Both the position numbers and the translations under genes were made by a program. A DNA stretch of 64,000 bases from Streptomyces sp. SAT1. GTDB lineage: Bacteria; Actinomycetota; Actinomycetes; Streptomycetales; Streptomycetaceae. The stretch covers positions 5,745,001 through 5,809,000 of the forward strand of contig NZ_CP015849.1 in assembly GCF_001654495.1 (NCBI RefSeq), in the 5' to 3' direction. The notes under the pieces are model-generated. The model worked only from the letters and a program-made list of their open reading frames with translations. It was not told the DNA's origin and did not search any database. This document shows positions 15,137 to 22,667 of this stretch, piece by piece (position 1 is the stretch's first letter; each line of letters begins with the position of its first letter).

Positions 15137-16645
15137 GTGATCGAGCACCACGTCCGCGTCCGTCCCAGCGCCGACCGGCTCCCGCGCGAGCAGCAGCTCG
15201 CCTGGAAGCTCGCGGCGGTGGCCACCGCCACCGGGGAACCGGACCCCGGCAGCGCCGCGATGGCCGTCAACCGGGTCATCGACAACGCCTCGGTCGCCGT
15301 CGCCTCGCTGCTGCGCCGCCCGGTCGCCGTCGCCCGCGCCCAGGCCACCGCCCACCGGGGGGCCGCCCCGGGCGCCGCCGTCTTCGGCAGCCGCGCCCGC
15401 GTCTCCCCGGAGTGGGCGGCCTGGGCCAACGGCACCGCCGTGCGCGAACTCGACTTCCACGACACGTATCTGGCCGCCGACTACTCCCACCCCGGCGACA
15501 ACATCCCGCCGCTGCTCGCCGTCGCCCAGCACACCGGGCGCGGCGGCGCCGATCTGCTGCGCGCCACCGTCGCCGCGTACGAGATCCATGTCGCCCTGGT
15601 CAAGGGCATCTGCCTGCACGCGCACCGCATCGACCACGTGGCGCACCTGAGCGCGGCCACCGCGTGCGGACTCGGCGCGCTGCTGCGGCTGCCCACCGAG
15701 ACGGTGTACCAGGCGGTCCAGCAGGCCGTGCACACCACGACCGCGACCCGGCAGTCCCGCAAGGGCGAGATCTCCAGCTGGAAGGCGTACGCGCCCGCCT
15801 TCGCCGGGAAGGCCGCGATCGAGGCCGTGGACCGGGCGATGCGCGGCGAGACCTCCCCGTCGCCGGTCTACGAGGGCGAGGACGGCTTCCTGGCCTGGAT
15901 GCTGGACGGGCCGGGCTCCGACTACACCGTGGCGCTGCCCGAGCCGGGCGAGCCGCGCCGCGCGATCCTCGACACCTACACCAAGGAGCACTCCGCCGAG
16001 TACCAGGCGCAGGCGGTCATCGACCTGGCCCGGCGGCTGCGCGAGAAGGCCGGACCGCTGGAGCGGGTGCGCTCGGTCGTGCTGCACACCAGCCACCACA
16101 CGCACCACGTCATCGGCTCCGGCGCGGGCGACCCGCAGAAGTACGACCCCGCGGCCAGCCGCGAGACGCTGGACCACTCGGTGCCGTACATCCTCGCCGT
16201 CGCCCTGGAGGACGGCACCTGGCACCACGAGCGCTCCTACGCCCCCGAGCGGGCCGCCCGCCCGGAGACGGTCGCGCTGTGGCGGAAGATCAGTACGGTC
16301 GAGGACCCGGAGTGGACCCGCCGTTACCACGACCCGGACCCGGACCGGCGGGCCTTCGGCGGGCGCGCGGTGATCACCCTGGAGGACGGCACGGTCGTCG
16401 AGGACGAACTCGCCGTCGCCGACGCCCACCCGGCCGGCGCCCGGCCCTTCGACCGCCCGGCCTACGCCGCCAAGTTCCGCACCCTCGCCGAGGGCGTCGT
16501 CGCCCCCGCCGACCAGGACCGCTTCCTGAGCGCCGCCGAGCACCTGGCCGACCTGGGCCCGGCCGACCTCGACGGGCTGTTCCCGGCCGTCGGCACCGAG
16601 GCCGTCGCCGCCTGCGACGCCCGGCTGCCGAAGGGGCTGTTCTGA
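15137..16645 (+). CDS. prpD: 2-methylcitrate dehydratase
   Basis: A 502-residue MmgE/PrpD-family enzyme that dehydrates 2-methylcitrate to cis-2-methylaconitate in the methylcitrate cycle. Typical features are NRVIDNASVAVASLLRRPV near the N terminus, the ELDFHDTYLAADYSHPGDN motif with conserved His/Asp residues, and GEISSWKAYAPAFAGKAAIEAV. I prefer GTG at 15137 with GAGGAG just upstream, giving the usual family length. An in-frame ATG at 15044 would add 31 unlikely residues. Its stop overlaps the start of prpB (TGATG). Confidence 0.93.
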   Translation: MIEHHVRVRPSADRLPREQQLAWKLAAVATATGEPDPGSAAMAVNRVIDNASVAVASLLRRPVAVARAQATAHRGAAPGAAVFGSRARVSPEWAAWANGTAVRELDFHDTYLAADYSHPGDNIPPLLAVAQHTGRGGADLLRATVAAYEIHVALVKGICLHAHRIDHVAHLSAATACGLGALLRLPTETVYQAVQQAVHTTTATRQSRKGEISSWKAYAPAFAGKAAIEAVDRAMRGETSPSPVYEGEDGFLAWMLDGPGSDYTVALPEPGEPRRAILDTYTKEHSAEYQAQAVIDLARRLREKAGPLERVRSVVLHTSHHTHHVIGSGAGDPQKYDPAASRETLDHSVPYILAVALEDGTWHHERSYAPERAARPETVALWRKISTVEDPEWTRRYHDPDPDRRAFGGRAVITLEDGTVVEDELAVADAHPAGARPFDRPAYAAKFRTLAEGVVAPADQDRFLSAAEHLADLGPADLDGLFPAVGTEAVAACDARLPKGLF

Positions 16646-17553
16646 TGCTGCTGCACACCCGCACCACGCCCGAGCGGCGCCGCCGCGCCCTGCGCGAGCG
16701 GCTGGCGAGCGGCCGGCTGCTGGCCGTGCCGGGCGCGCTGAACCCGCTCTCCGCCCGGCTGATCCAGGACACCGGCTTCGAGGCCGCCTACCTCTCCGGT
16801 GCCGTCCTCGCCGCCGACCTGGGCCTGCCCGACATCGGCCTGACCACCTCCACCGAGATCGCGGACCGCGCCCGGCAGACCACCCGGGTGACGGACCTGC
16901 CCGTCCTGATCGACGCCGACACCGGCTTCGGCGAGCCGATGAACGCGGCCCGCACCGTCCAGCTGATGGAGGACGCGGGACTGGCCGGACTCCATCTGGA
17001 GGACCAGGTCAACCCCAAGCGCTGCGGCCACCTCGACGGCAAGACCGTCGTGGCCCGCGAGGAGATGACCCGCCGGGTCCGGGCCGCCGTCGACGCCCGC
17101 CGCGACCCGGACTTCCTGCTGATGGCCCGCACCGACGCCCGTTCCGTCGAGGGCCTGGCCGCGGCGATCGACCGGGCGAAGGCGTACGTCGACGCGGGCG
17201 CCGACGCGATCTTCCCCGAAGCCCTCGCCGACGAGGCCGAGTTCGAGGCGTTCCGCGCGGCGGTCGACGTGCCGCTGCTCGCCAACATGACCGAGTTCGG
17301 CAGGAGCCGCCTGCTGGACGCCCGCACCCTGTCCGACCTCGGCTACGACATCGCGCTCTACCCGGTCACCCTGCTCCGGCTCGCCATGGGCGCCGTCGAG
17401 GACGGTCTGCGCACCCTGGCCGCCGAGGGCACCCAGGAGTCCCTGCTGCCCCGGATGCAGACCCGCTCCCGGCTCTACGGTCTCCTCGGCTACGAGGAGT
17501 ACGCGGCCTTCGACTCGGCCGTCTTCGACTTCACCCTCCCGCCCGGCACCTGA
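16645..17553 (+). CDS. prpB: 2-methylisocitrate lyase
   Basis: A 302-residue member of the isocitrate lyase/PEP mutase superfamily that cleaves 2-methylisocitrate to pyruvate and succinate. It shows the catalytic-loop signature NPKRCGHLDGK, the metal-binding segment LPVLIDADTGFGEP and MARTDARSVEGL. The Cys within KRCGH is the catalytic residue of the family. ATG overlaps the prpD stop. Distinction from isocitrate lyase rests on the short length and the prpD/prpC context. Confidence 0.93.
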   Translation: MLLHTRTTPERRRRALRERLASGRLLAVPGALNPLSARLIQDTGFEAAYLSGAVLAADLGLPDIGLTTSTEIADRARQTTRVTDLPVLIDADTGFGEPMNAARTVQLMEDAGLAGLHLEDQVNPKRCGHLDGKTVVAREEMTRRVRAAVDARRDPDFLLMARTDARSVEGLAAAIDRAKAYVDAGADAIFPEALADEAEFEAFRAAVDVPLLANMTEFGRSRLLDARTLSDLGYDIALYPVTLLRLAMGAVEDGLRTLAAEGTQESLLPRMQTRSRLYGLLGYEEYAAFDSAVFDFTLPPGT

Positions 17554-17568
17554 CCCGAAGGCAGACCC

Positions 17569-18702
17569 ATGACCACCAGCGCCGAGATCCACCGCGGACT
17601 CGCCGGTGTCGTCGTCGACACCACCGAGATCTCCACCGTCATCCAGGAGACCAACTCCCTCACCTACCGCGGCTACCCGGTGCAGGACCTCGCCGCCCGG
17701 TACTCCTTCGAGGAGGTCGCCCACCTGCTCCGGTACGGCGAACTGCCCGACGCGCGACGGCTCGCCGCGTTCCGGGCCGCCGAGCGCGCCCTGCGCCCGC
17801 TGGACCGCACCACCGCCGAACTGCTGGCCCGGCTGCCCGGGACCTGCCACCCGATGGACGTGCTGCGCACCGCCGTCAGCTTCTTCGGCGCCGAGGACCC
17901 CGCCGAGGACGACGGCAGCCCGGCCGCCCACCACGCCAAGTCCCTGAACCTGCTGGCGAAGCTGCCCACCGTGGTCGCCGCCGACCAGCGCCGCCGCCGC
18001 GGGCTCGACCCCATCGCGCCCGACCCCGGCCTCGGGTACGCGGAGAACTTCTTCCACATGTGCTTCGGCGGCGTGCCCGACCCGGAGGTGGTCCGCTGCT
18101 TCGAGATCTCCCTCGTCCTGTACGCCGAACACAGCTTCAACGCCTCGACGTTCACCGCCCGCGTGGTCACCTCCACCCTGTCCGACCTCTACAGCGCGGT
18201 CACCGCCGCCATCGGCGCCCTCAAGGGGCCGCTGCACGGCGGCGCCAACGAGGCCGTGATGCACATGCTGGAGGAGATCGGGGACCCGGCGCGCGCCGAG
18301 GAGTGGCTGGACGAGGCGCTGGCCGCCAAGCGGAAGATCATGGGCTTCGGGCACCGCGTCTACCAGCACGGCGACTCCCGTGTCCCGATCATGCAGGACG
18401 CCCTGGACCGGCTGGTCGCCCGCGCCGCCGACCCCGGGGTCACCCGCCTGGCCACGCTGCACGCCGCACTGCGCCGCGCCATGCGGGCCCGCAGGGGCAT
18501 CCACCCGAACCTGGACTACCCGGCCGGGCTCGCCTACCACCTGATGGGCTTCGACACCCCCGTCTTCACCCCGCTGTTCGTGATGAGCCGGGTGACCGGC
18601 TGGACCGCCCACATCACCGAACAGCTCGCCCACAACGCCCTGATCCGGCCGCTGGCCGCCTACGCGGGCCCGGGACAGCGGCCGGTGCCGATCGCGCACT
18701 GA
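17569..18702 (+). CDS. prpC: 2-methylcitrate synthase / citrate synthase
   Basis: A 377-residue type I citrate-synthase-fold enzyme that condenses propionyl-CoA with oxaloacetate. It contains LTYRGYPVQDLA near the N terminus, the active-site histidines in LYAEHSFNAS, GPLHGGANEAV and MGFGHRVY, and the terminal HITEQLAHN. Length and sequence style are those of bifunctional PrpC enzymes. It begins 15 bases after prpB, completing prpDBC. A 2-methylaconitate isomerase or AcnD is not in this window, so a housekeeping aconitase must complete the cycle. Confidence 0.93.
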   Translation: MTTSAEIHRGLAGVVVDTTEISTVIQETNSLTYRGYPVQDLAARYSFEEVAHLLRYGELPDARRLAAFRAAERALRPLDRTTAELLARLPGTCHPMDVLRTAVSFFGAEDPAEDDGSPAAHHAKSLNLLAKLPTVVAADQRRRRGLDPIAPDPGLGYAENFFHMCFGGVPDPEVVRCFEISLVLYAEHSFNASTFTARVVTSTLSDLYSAVTAAIGALKGPLHGGANEAVMHMLEEIGDPARAEEWLDEALAAKRKIMGFGHRVYQHGDSRVPIMQDALDRLVARAADPGVTRLATLHAALRRAMRARRGIHPNLDYPAGLAYHLMGFDTPVFTPLFVMSRVTGWTAHITEQLAHNALIRPLAAYAGPGQRPVPIAH

Positions 18703-18708
18703 GCGCCG

Positions 18709-18729
18709 GTGAGCCCGGGAACGGCTCAC
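18709..18729 (+). terminator. 7-bp stem-loop after prpC
   Basis: GTGAGCC (18709-18715) pairs with GGCTCAC (18723-18729) around a 7-base loop, seven bases after the prpC stop codon. The stem is short, so it is probably a modest terminator. Confidence 0.45.
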
Positions 18730-18796
18730 GAATGCTCAAAAGTGATCGCTACACACCCATTGCGAGCAGAAAAGAACAATCCTTAGGGTGCGGCAC

Positions 18797-20338
18797 ATGA
18801 CTCCTCCCTCCAGGATCACGCGCCGCACCCTGCTCGCCGGTGCGGCCGCCGCCGCGGCCGCGCCGGTGCTCGCGACCCCGTCCGCCGCCGCCCCGCTCCG
18901 CCGCGGCGACTGGGCCTCGGTGCGCTATCGCGGCCTGTGCGCCGACGACCCCGGCGGCCGGGACGCCCTGGCCGCCCCGCACCGCGGCTTCCGCTACGAG
19001 ATGTCGTACAACGCGATCGACCTCACCAGCCCGTGGGCCAACGAGCAGAACCACAGCCCGGACGTCGAGGAGACCCTGCGCACCCTGCGCGCCGAGTACG
19101 GCGAGGGCGCCCATGTCACCCAGCTGTACTTCTACCTCTGGGACTTCGCCACCACCGCGCTCCCCGACAGCGCGCTCGCCAACATCGAACGCGTCCTCGC
19201 GGGCCTGCGCCGGGCCCGCACCACGGCCGTGCTGCGCTTCGCCTACGACGACGGGGTCCGCGAGGGCCGGCGCTACACCGTCCAGCACATCCAGGCCCAT
19301 CTGCGCCAACTGGCGCCGCTGGTGGGGCGGTACAGCGACGTGGTCACCGTGTGGCAGGCGGGCTTCCTCGGCGCCTGGGGCGAGTGGCACGGCAGCCACT
19401 ACGACCACGAGGACCACCCGGACGCGGTCACCGAGATCATGCGCGGCCTGGTCGCGGCGCTGCCGCCGATGGTGCAGACCCAGGTCCGCTACGCCGAGAA
19501 GCGGCAGCTGGTCGCCGACCGGCAGACCCGGGACCGGATCGGCTACCACAACGACTACCTCACCCTCGGCGAGGGGCAGTGGGACTACTACGTCCCGGGC
19601 AACCCCGGCTGGCCCGACTACCTGGCGGTGTCCCCGCACCACCCGGTGGACGGCGAGATGCCCTGGGACAAGGGGCAGAGCACCGACCCGTACGCCTGGA
19701 GCGAGGTCATCGACCCGATCGCCGCCGCCCGGCGGCTCCAGACGCTGCGCTTCGACACCCTGTCGATGGTCCACAACGCGACCGTGACCATCCCGGGCTG
19801 GCGCACCGCCCGCCTCACCGAGCGGCAGGTGGCGGCCGCCGGACTGCCCGCCGCCACCGGCTACTTCCGCCGCCGCGACGGCAGCGCGGTCGAGCGCACC
19901 GCCTTCGAGTACCTCCGCGACCACCTCGGCTACCGCATCGAGGCCCGGCAGGCCCGCTGGCGGCGCTCCGGGGCCGGACTCGACGTGGAACTCGACGTGG
20001 CCAACACCGGGTTCGCCGCGCCCAAGCGGCCGCGCCCGGTCCGCCTCGTGCTCCTCGACCGGTCCGGCCGCGTCGCCGCCGGCGCCGACGCCGGCACGGA
20101 CTGGCGGGCCTGGCTGCCCTCCGGCCGCGCCGAGCTCGACGGCGAGGACCGCACCGTCCCGGTCACCCGGGTGCGCGCCACCCTGCCCGCGCCCCGTCAC
20201 CCGGGCACGTACCGCCTCGGACTGCTCGTCACCGACGAGGGCCGGGACGGGAGATACGGCCTGCGGCTGGCCAACGCCGGGGTGCCGGTGGCCGACGGGG
20301 TGAACGTGCTCGGCGAGGTGGCGTTCGGCCGGCGCTGA
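18797..20338 (+). CDS. Tat-exported DUF4874/DUF4832 domain protein
   Basis: A 513-residue precursor with a twin-arginine signal (SRITRRTLLAGAAAAAAAP) ending near residue 35 at a TPSAAA-type cleavage site. The N-terminal half has the DUF4874 style, with HRGFRYEMSYNA, TQLYFYLWDF and WQAGFLGAWGEWHGSHYDHEDH. The second half corresponds to DUF4832, ending in a beta-sandwich-like region (LDVELDVANTGFAAPKR). These families look like TIM-barrel glycosidase relatives, but the reaction is unknown. ATG at 18797 is preferred, because the GTG three codons upstream abuts its would-be ribosome-binding site. The upstream region is unusually AT-rich, suggesting its own promoter. Confidence 0.75.
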   Translation: MTPPSRITRRTLLAGAAAAAAAPVLATPSAAAPLRRGDWASVRYRGLCADDPGGRDALAAPHRGFRYEMSYNAIDLTSPWANEQNHSPDVEETLRTLRAEYGEGAHVTQLYFYLWDFATTALPDSALANIERVLAGLRRARTTAVLRFAYDDGVREGRRYTVQHIQAHLRQLAPLVGRYSDVVTVWQAGFLGAWGEWHGSHYDHEDHPDAVTEIMRGLVAALPPMVQTQVRYAEKRQLVADRQTRDRIGYHNDYLTLGEGQWDYYVPGNPGWPDYLAVSPHHPVDGEMPWDKGQSTDPYAWSEVIDPIAAARRLQTLRFDTLSMVHNATVTIPGWRTARLTERQVAAAGLPAATGYFRRRDGSAVERTAFEYLRDHLGYRIEARQARWRRSGAGLDVELDVANTGFAAPKRPRPVRLVLLDRSGRVAAGADAGTDWRAWLPSGRAELDGEDRTVPVTRVRATLPAPRHPGTYRLGLLVTDEGRDGRYGLRLANAGVPVADGVNVLGEVAFGRR

Positions 20339-20407
20339 AACAGAACACGGCCCCGGCCGCGCGGCCCCGGGCGACGGGCGGTGCGGCGCGGGCGCGGTAC
20401 CGCCCGC

Positions 20408-20446
20408 CGTTCACGGTGTCGCGTTCACGGCGTCCCGTTCACGGCG
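20408..20446. repeat. 14-bp tandem repeat, about 2.8 copies
   Basis: The unit CGTTCACGG(T/C)GTC(G/C) occurs at 20408, 20422 and 20436 (the last copy partial). It overlaps the end of the ABC-transporter remnant and probably arose by slippage after that gene decayed. Confidence 0.7.
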
Positions 20447-20638
20447 CGCCCGGACCACCGGCCGTCTGCGCGGCCCGCGGCCGCCAGGACGCGCTGCGCT
20501 TCTGGTGCCGCCGGACGTCGTGGAAGCGCCCGCCGGACGCCGGCAGCGCGTCCACGCTCCCGTCCTCCACCACCGCGCCGTCCTCCAGGAACAGCACCCG
20601 GAACACCGGACACCCGTCGAACTCAGGGCCCCTCAGTC
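20439..20638 (-). pseudogene. Remnant: C-terminal tail of an ABC-transporter ATPase
   Basis: The minus strand encodes FRVLFLEDGAVVEDGSVDAL followed by a GGRFHDVRRHQKRSASWR-like tail and a stop at 20439. This closely resembles the end of actinobacterial ABC exporters (VLVLDDGRIVEDGTxxEL, GRFxxFWxQ). Only about 65 codons remain. An in-frame stop lies a few codons upstream, and no Walker, signature or membrane part is present between it and the LPMO promoter. It therefore looks like the surviving 3' end of a deleted gene. Confidence 0.6.
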
Positions 20639-20738
20639 AGGGCGTCAACTCGATCGCCGGACGGGGTCAGGGCGACCTTTCGGGCCGGCGTCCGTGAAGT
20701 GGGCTCACTGCTTTGCCAGTTGGTTATCGCCCAATCCC

Positions 20739-20766
20739 TTGACCAGTCCCGGTCCTTGAGTATGGT
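20739..20766 (+). promoter_or_regulatory. Housekeeping-type promoter of the LPMO gene
   Basis: TTGACC (20739-20744) and TATGGT (20761-20766) are spaced by 16 bases. This is a good HrdB-type -35/-10 pair about 100 bases before the LPMO start. The -10 overlaps the first DasR-type box. Confidence 0.65.
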
Positions 20767-20796
20767 CTAGACCAAGTTTCGTAGGTCTAGACCTAC
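20763..20796. promoter_or_regulatory. Tandem DasR (dre) operators
   Basis: TGGTCTAGACCA (20763-20774) is the textbook DasR/chitinase box. A second site, GTAGGTCTAGACCTAC (20781-20796), is a perfect 16-bp palindrome. Centres lie 20 bp apart, on the same face of the helix. The first overlaps the -10 box, consistent with repression relieved by glucosamine-6-phosphate. Confidence 0.88.
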
Positions 20797-20866
20797 ATCG
20801 ACGTGGCCTCGCAGGCGTCGGTTCCGGCGGCGCGCCGGTTCCGTACATCGAAGGTAGTGATGTGGC

Positions 20867-21589
20867 ATGAACACGAAAAGACGAGTCGCTGTCGCGATCG
20901 GGGCCCTGGTCGCCCCGGTGCTCGCCGTCAGCCTTCCCGCGGCCTCGGCCAGCGCGCACGGCTGGGTCACCCTGCCCACCAGCCGTCAGGAGCAGTGCGC
21001 CGAGGGTGTCGTCGACTGCGGTCAGATCAAGTACGAGCCGCAGAGCGTCGAGGGCCCCAAGGGCCTTCAGAGCTGCAGCGGCGGGCACGCCGAGTACGCC
21101 GAGCTGGACGACGACAGCAAGGGCTGGAAGGTCACCGCGGTCGGCAGCTCGGCGACCTTCACCTGGCACAACACCGCCCGTCACGCCACGGCCAACTGGC
21201 AGTACTTCATCGGCGGCCAGAAGATCGCCGAGTTCGACGGCCACAGCCAGCAGCCGCCCGCCGACGTCAGCCAGCAGGTGAACTTCGGCAGCTTCACCGG
21301 CAAGCAGAAGGTGCTCGCCGTCTGGAACATCGCGGACACCGGCAACGCCTTCTACTCCTGCGTCGACGTCAACATCGGCGGCACCCCCGGCGGCGGTGAC
21401 CCCGGGAACCCCGGCGGCGGTGACACCTGCACCGCCCCGGCCTGGGACGCCGCGCACGTCTACAACGGCGGCGACAGCGTCTCCTACGGCGGCCACACCT
21501 GGCGCGCCAAGTGGTGGGTGACCGGCGACAAGCCCGGCACCACCGGTCAGTGGGGCGTCTGGGAGGACCTGGGCGCCTGCCCGGCGTGA
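20867..21589 (+). CDS. AA10 lytic polysaccharide monooxygenase with chitin-binding domain
   Basis: A 240-residue secreted copper enzyme that oxidatively cleaves crystalline chitin. The signal peptide ends at Ala30, leaving His31 (HGWVTLPTSR) as the N-terminal copper ligand. The second histidine-brace residue is His106 in NTARHATANW. The AA10 catalytic domain spans about 31-172. A Gly/Pro linker (GGTPGGGDPGNPGGGD) follows, then a C-terminal CBM5/12-like domain (APAWDAAHVYNGGDSVSYGGHTWRA, with WWVTGDKPG). Two DasR operators and a strong promoter lie upstream. A 22-bp hairpin follows the stop. Confidence 0.93.
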   Translation: MNTKRRVAVAIGALVAPVLAVSLPAASASAHGWVTLPTSRQEQCAEGVVDCGQIKYEPQSVEGPKGLQSCSGGHAEYAELDDDSKGWKVTAVGSSATFTWHNTARHATANWQYFIGGQKIAEFDGHSQQPPADVSQQVNFGSFTGKQKVLAVWNIADTGNAFYSCVDVNIGGTPGGGDPGNPGGGDTCTAPAWDAAHVYNGGDSVSYGGHTWRAKWWVTGDKPGTTGQWGVWEDLGACPA

Positions 21590-21612
21590 GCCCTCGGCCC
21601 CGGCGGCCCTGA

Positions 21613-21659
21613 GCACGGCAGGTGGGGCGGCGCGTCACGCGCCGCCCCACCTGCCGTGC
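21613..21659. terminator. Perfect 22-bp hairpin between convergent genes
   Basis: Bases 21613-21634 pair without mismatch with 21638-21659 around a 3-base loop (TCA). It lies between the convergent LPMO and GlsB-type genes and probably ends both transcripts. Confidence 0.88.
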
Positions 21660-21702
21660 CGTGCCGGGCGCCCCGGCCCGGTGAACCCCGATAAACCCCC
21701 GG

Positions 21703-21969
21703 TCAGTCCCGCGAGTTGCCGAACAGCAGCCGGTAGAGGACCAGCAGCACCAGGGAACCGCCTATCGCGGCACCCCAGGTGGGCAGGTCGAAGAAGTGCT
21801 TCTCCACCGGGCGGTCGAGGAAGCGGGCGGAGAGCCAGCCGCCGACGAAGGCGCCCGCGATGCCGATGAGGGTCGTGCCGATCAGGCCGCCCGGGTCGCG
21901 GCCGGGCAGCAGGATCTTGGCGATCGCCCCGGCGAGCAGGCCGAGGATGATCCAGCTGATGACGCCCAC
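21703..21969 (-). CDS. GlsB/YeaQ/YmgE-family membrane stress protein
   Basis: An 88-residue, three-helix membrane protein of the transglycosylase-associated (GlsB/YeaQ) family. It begins VGVISWIILGLLAGAIAKIL and continues with the glycine-rich second helix GGLIGTTLIGIAGAFVGGWL, ending AAIGGSLVLLVLYRLLFG. GTG at 21969 has GGAGG eight bases upstream, and the N-terminal extension in the longer frame lacks signal character. These proteins accompany envelope or general stress responses, with unknown biochemistry. It is a single-gene unit ended by the shared hairpin at 21613. Confidence 0.88.
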   Translation of the reverse strand: MGVISWIILGLLAGAIAKILLPGRDPGGLIGTTLIGIAGAFVGGWLSARFLDRPVEKHFFDLPTWGAAIGGSLVLLVLYRLLFGNSRD

Positions 21970-22304
21970 GTTGTCGTCCTCCAGACGAGTCGGGTCGCGG
22001 CGGTCCGCCCGGCCCGGTGGCCGCACGGTCCGCTGTTCCGCTCCAGATGTTCCGCTTGCGTGATTGCGCAAGCCTAGAGGCACGCTCGAACTACCGCCAA
22101 CAGCGCTGCCAGGCAGGCGACCGGAACTGGCCCGCGCAAAGCGTGCCCGGCCACCTCGGTGGGTGGATTGCGCAACTCTCGAACCACCTCCACGCCGTAC
22201 CGCGCACCGGACCCCGGGGGCGCGGCGGCCCGCTGCGGCCCGGCGGACACCTACACTGGTGGGCGCATACGCGGTGGACGGTGACGGGCGGACGGGAGAG
22301 CGCT

Positions 22305-22667
22305 GTGACGGGGAACGCCGGGGGATTCGAGGACCCGCCCGCCGAGGTGCTGGCCTCCGCGGCGGCCGCGTTCGGGCTGCTCGCCTCCTCGGCGCGGCTG
22401 CACCTGATGTGGGCGCTGTCCCAGGGCGAGAGCGACGTCACCCATCTCGCCGACCGGGTGGGCGGCGCGCTGCCCGCGGTCAGCCAGCACCTGGCCAAGC
22501 TGAAGCTCGCCGGTCTGGTGCGCTCGCGCCGCGAGGGCCGTAGACAGGTGTACTACGTGGACGACCCGGACGTCGTCACCGTCGTACGGGTGATGGTCGG
22601 GCAGCTGACCGCGCGCTCCCGCACCTCCGCGGCGCCCGTGCGCGCGCTGCGCGGGACCGGTGGCTGA
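22305..22667 (+). CDS. ArsR/SmtB-family repressor
   Basis: A 120-residue winged-helix regulator. The core reads ASSARLHLMWALSQGESDVTHLADRVGG, then ALPAVSQHLAKLKLAGLVRSRREGRRQVYYV, the recognition helix and wing of ArsR proteins. No clear CxC metal motif is present, so the inducer cannot be read from sequence. GTG at 22305 has GGGAGAG upstream; an alternative GTG lies eight codons earlier. Its 3' end overlaps the start of the magnesium ATPase gene by eight bases, so the pair is cotranscribed and the repressor probably controls transporter expression. Confidence 0.88.
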   Translation: MTGNAGGFEDPPAEVLASAAAAFGLLASSARLHLMWALSQGESDVTHLADRVGGALPAVSQHLAKLKLAGLVRSRREGRRQVYYVDDPDVVTVVRVMVGQLTARSRTSAAPVRALRGTGG

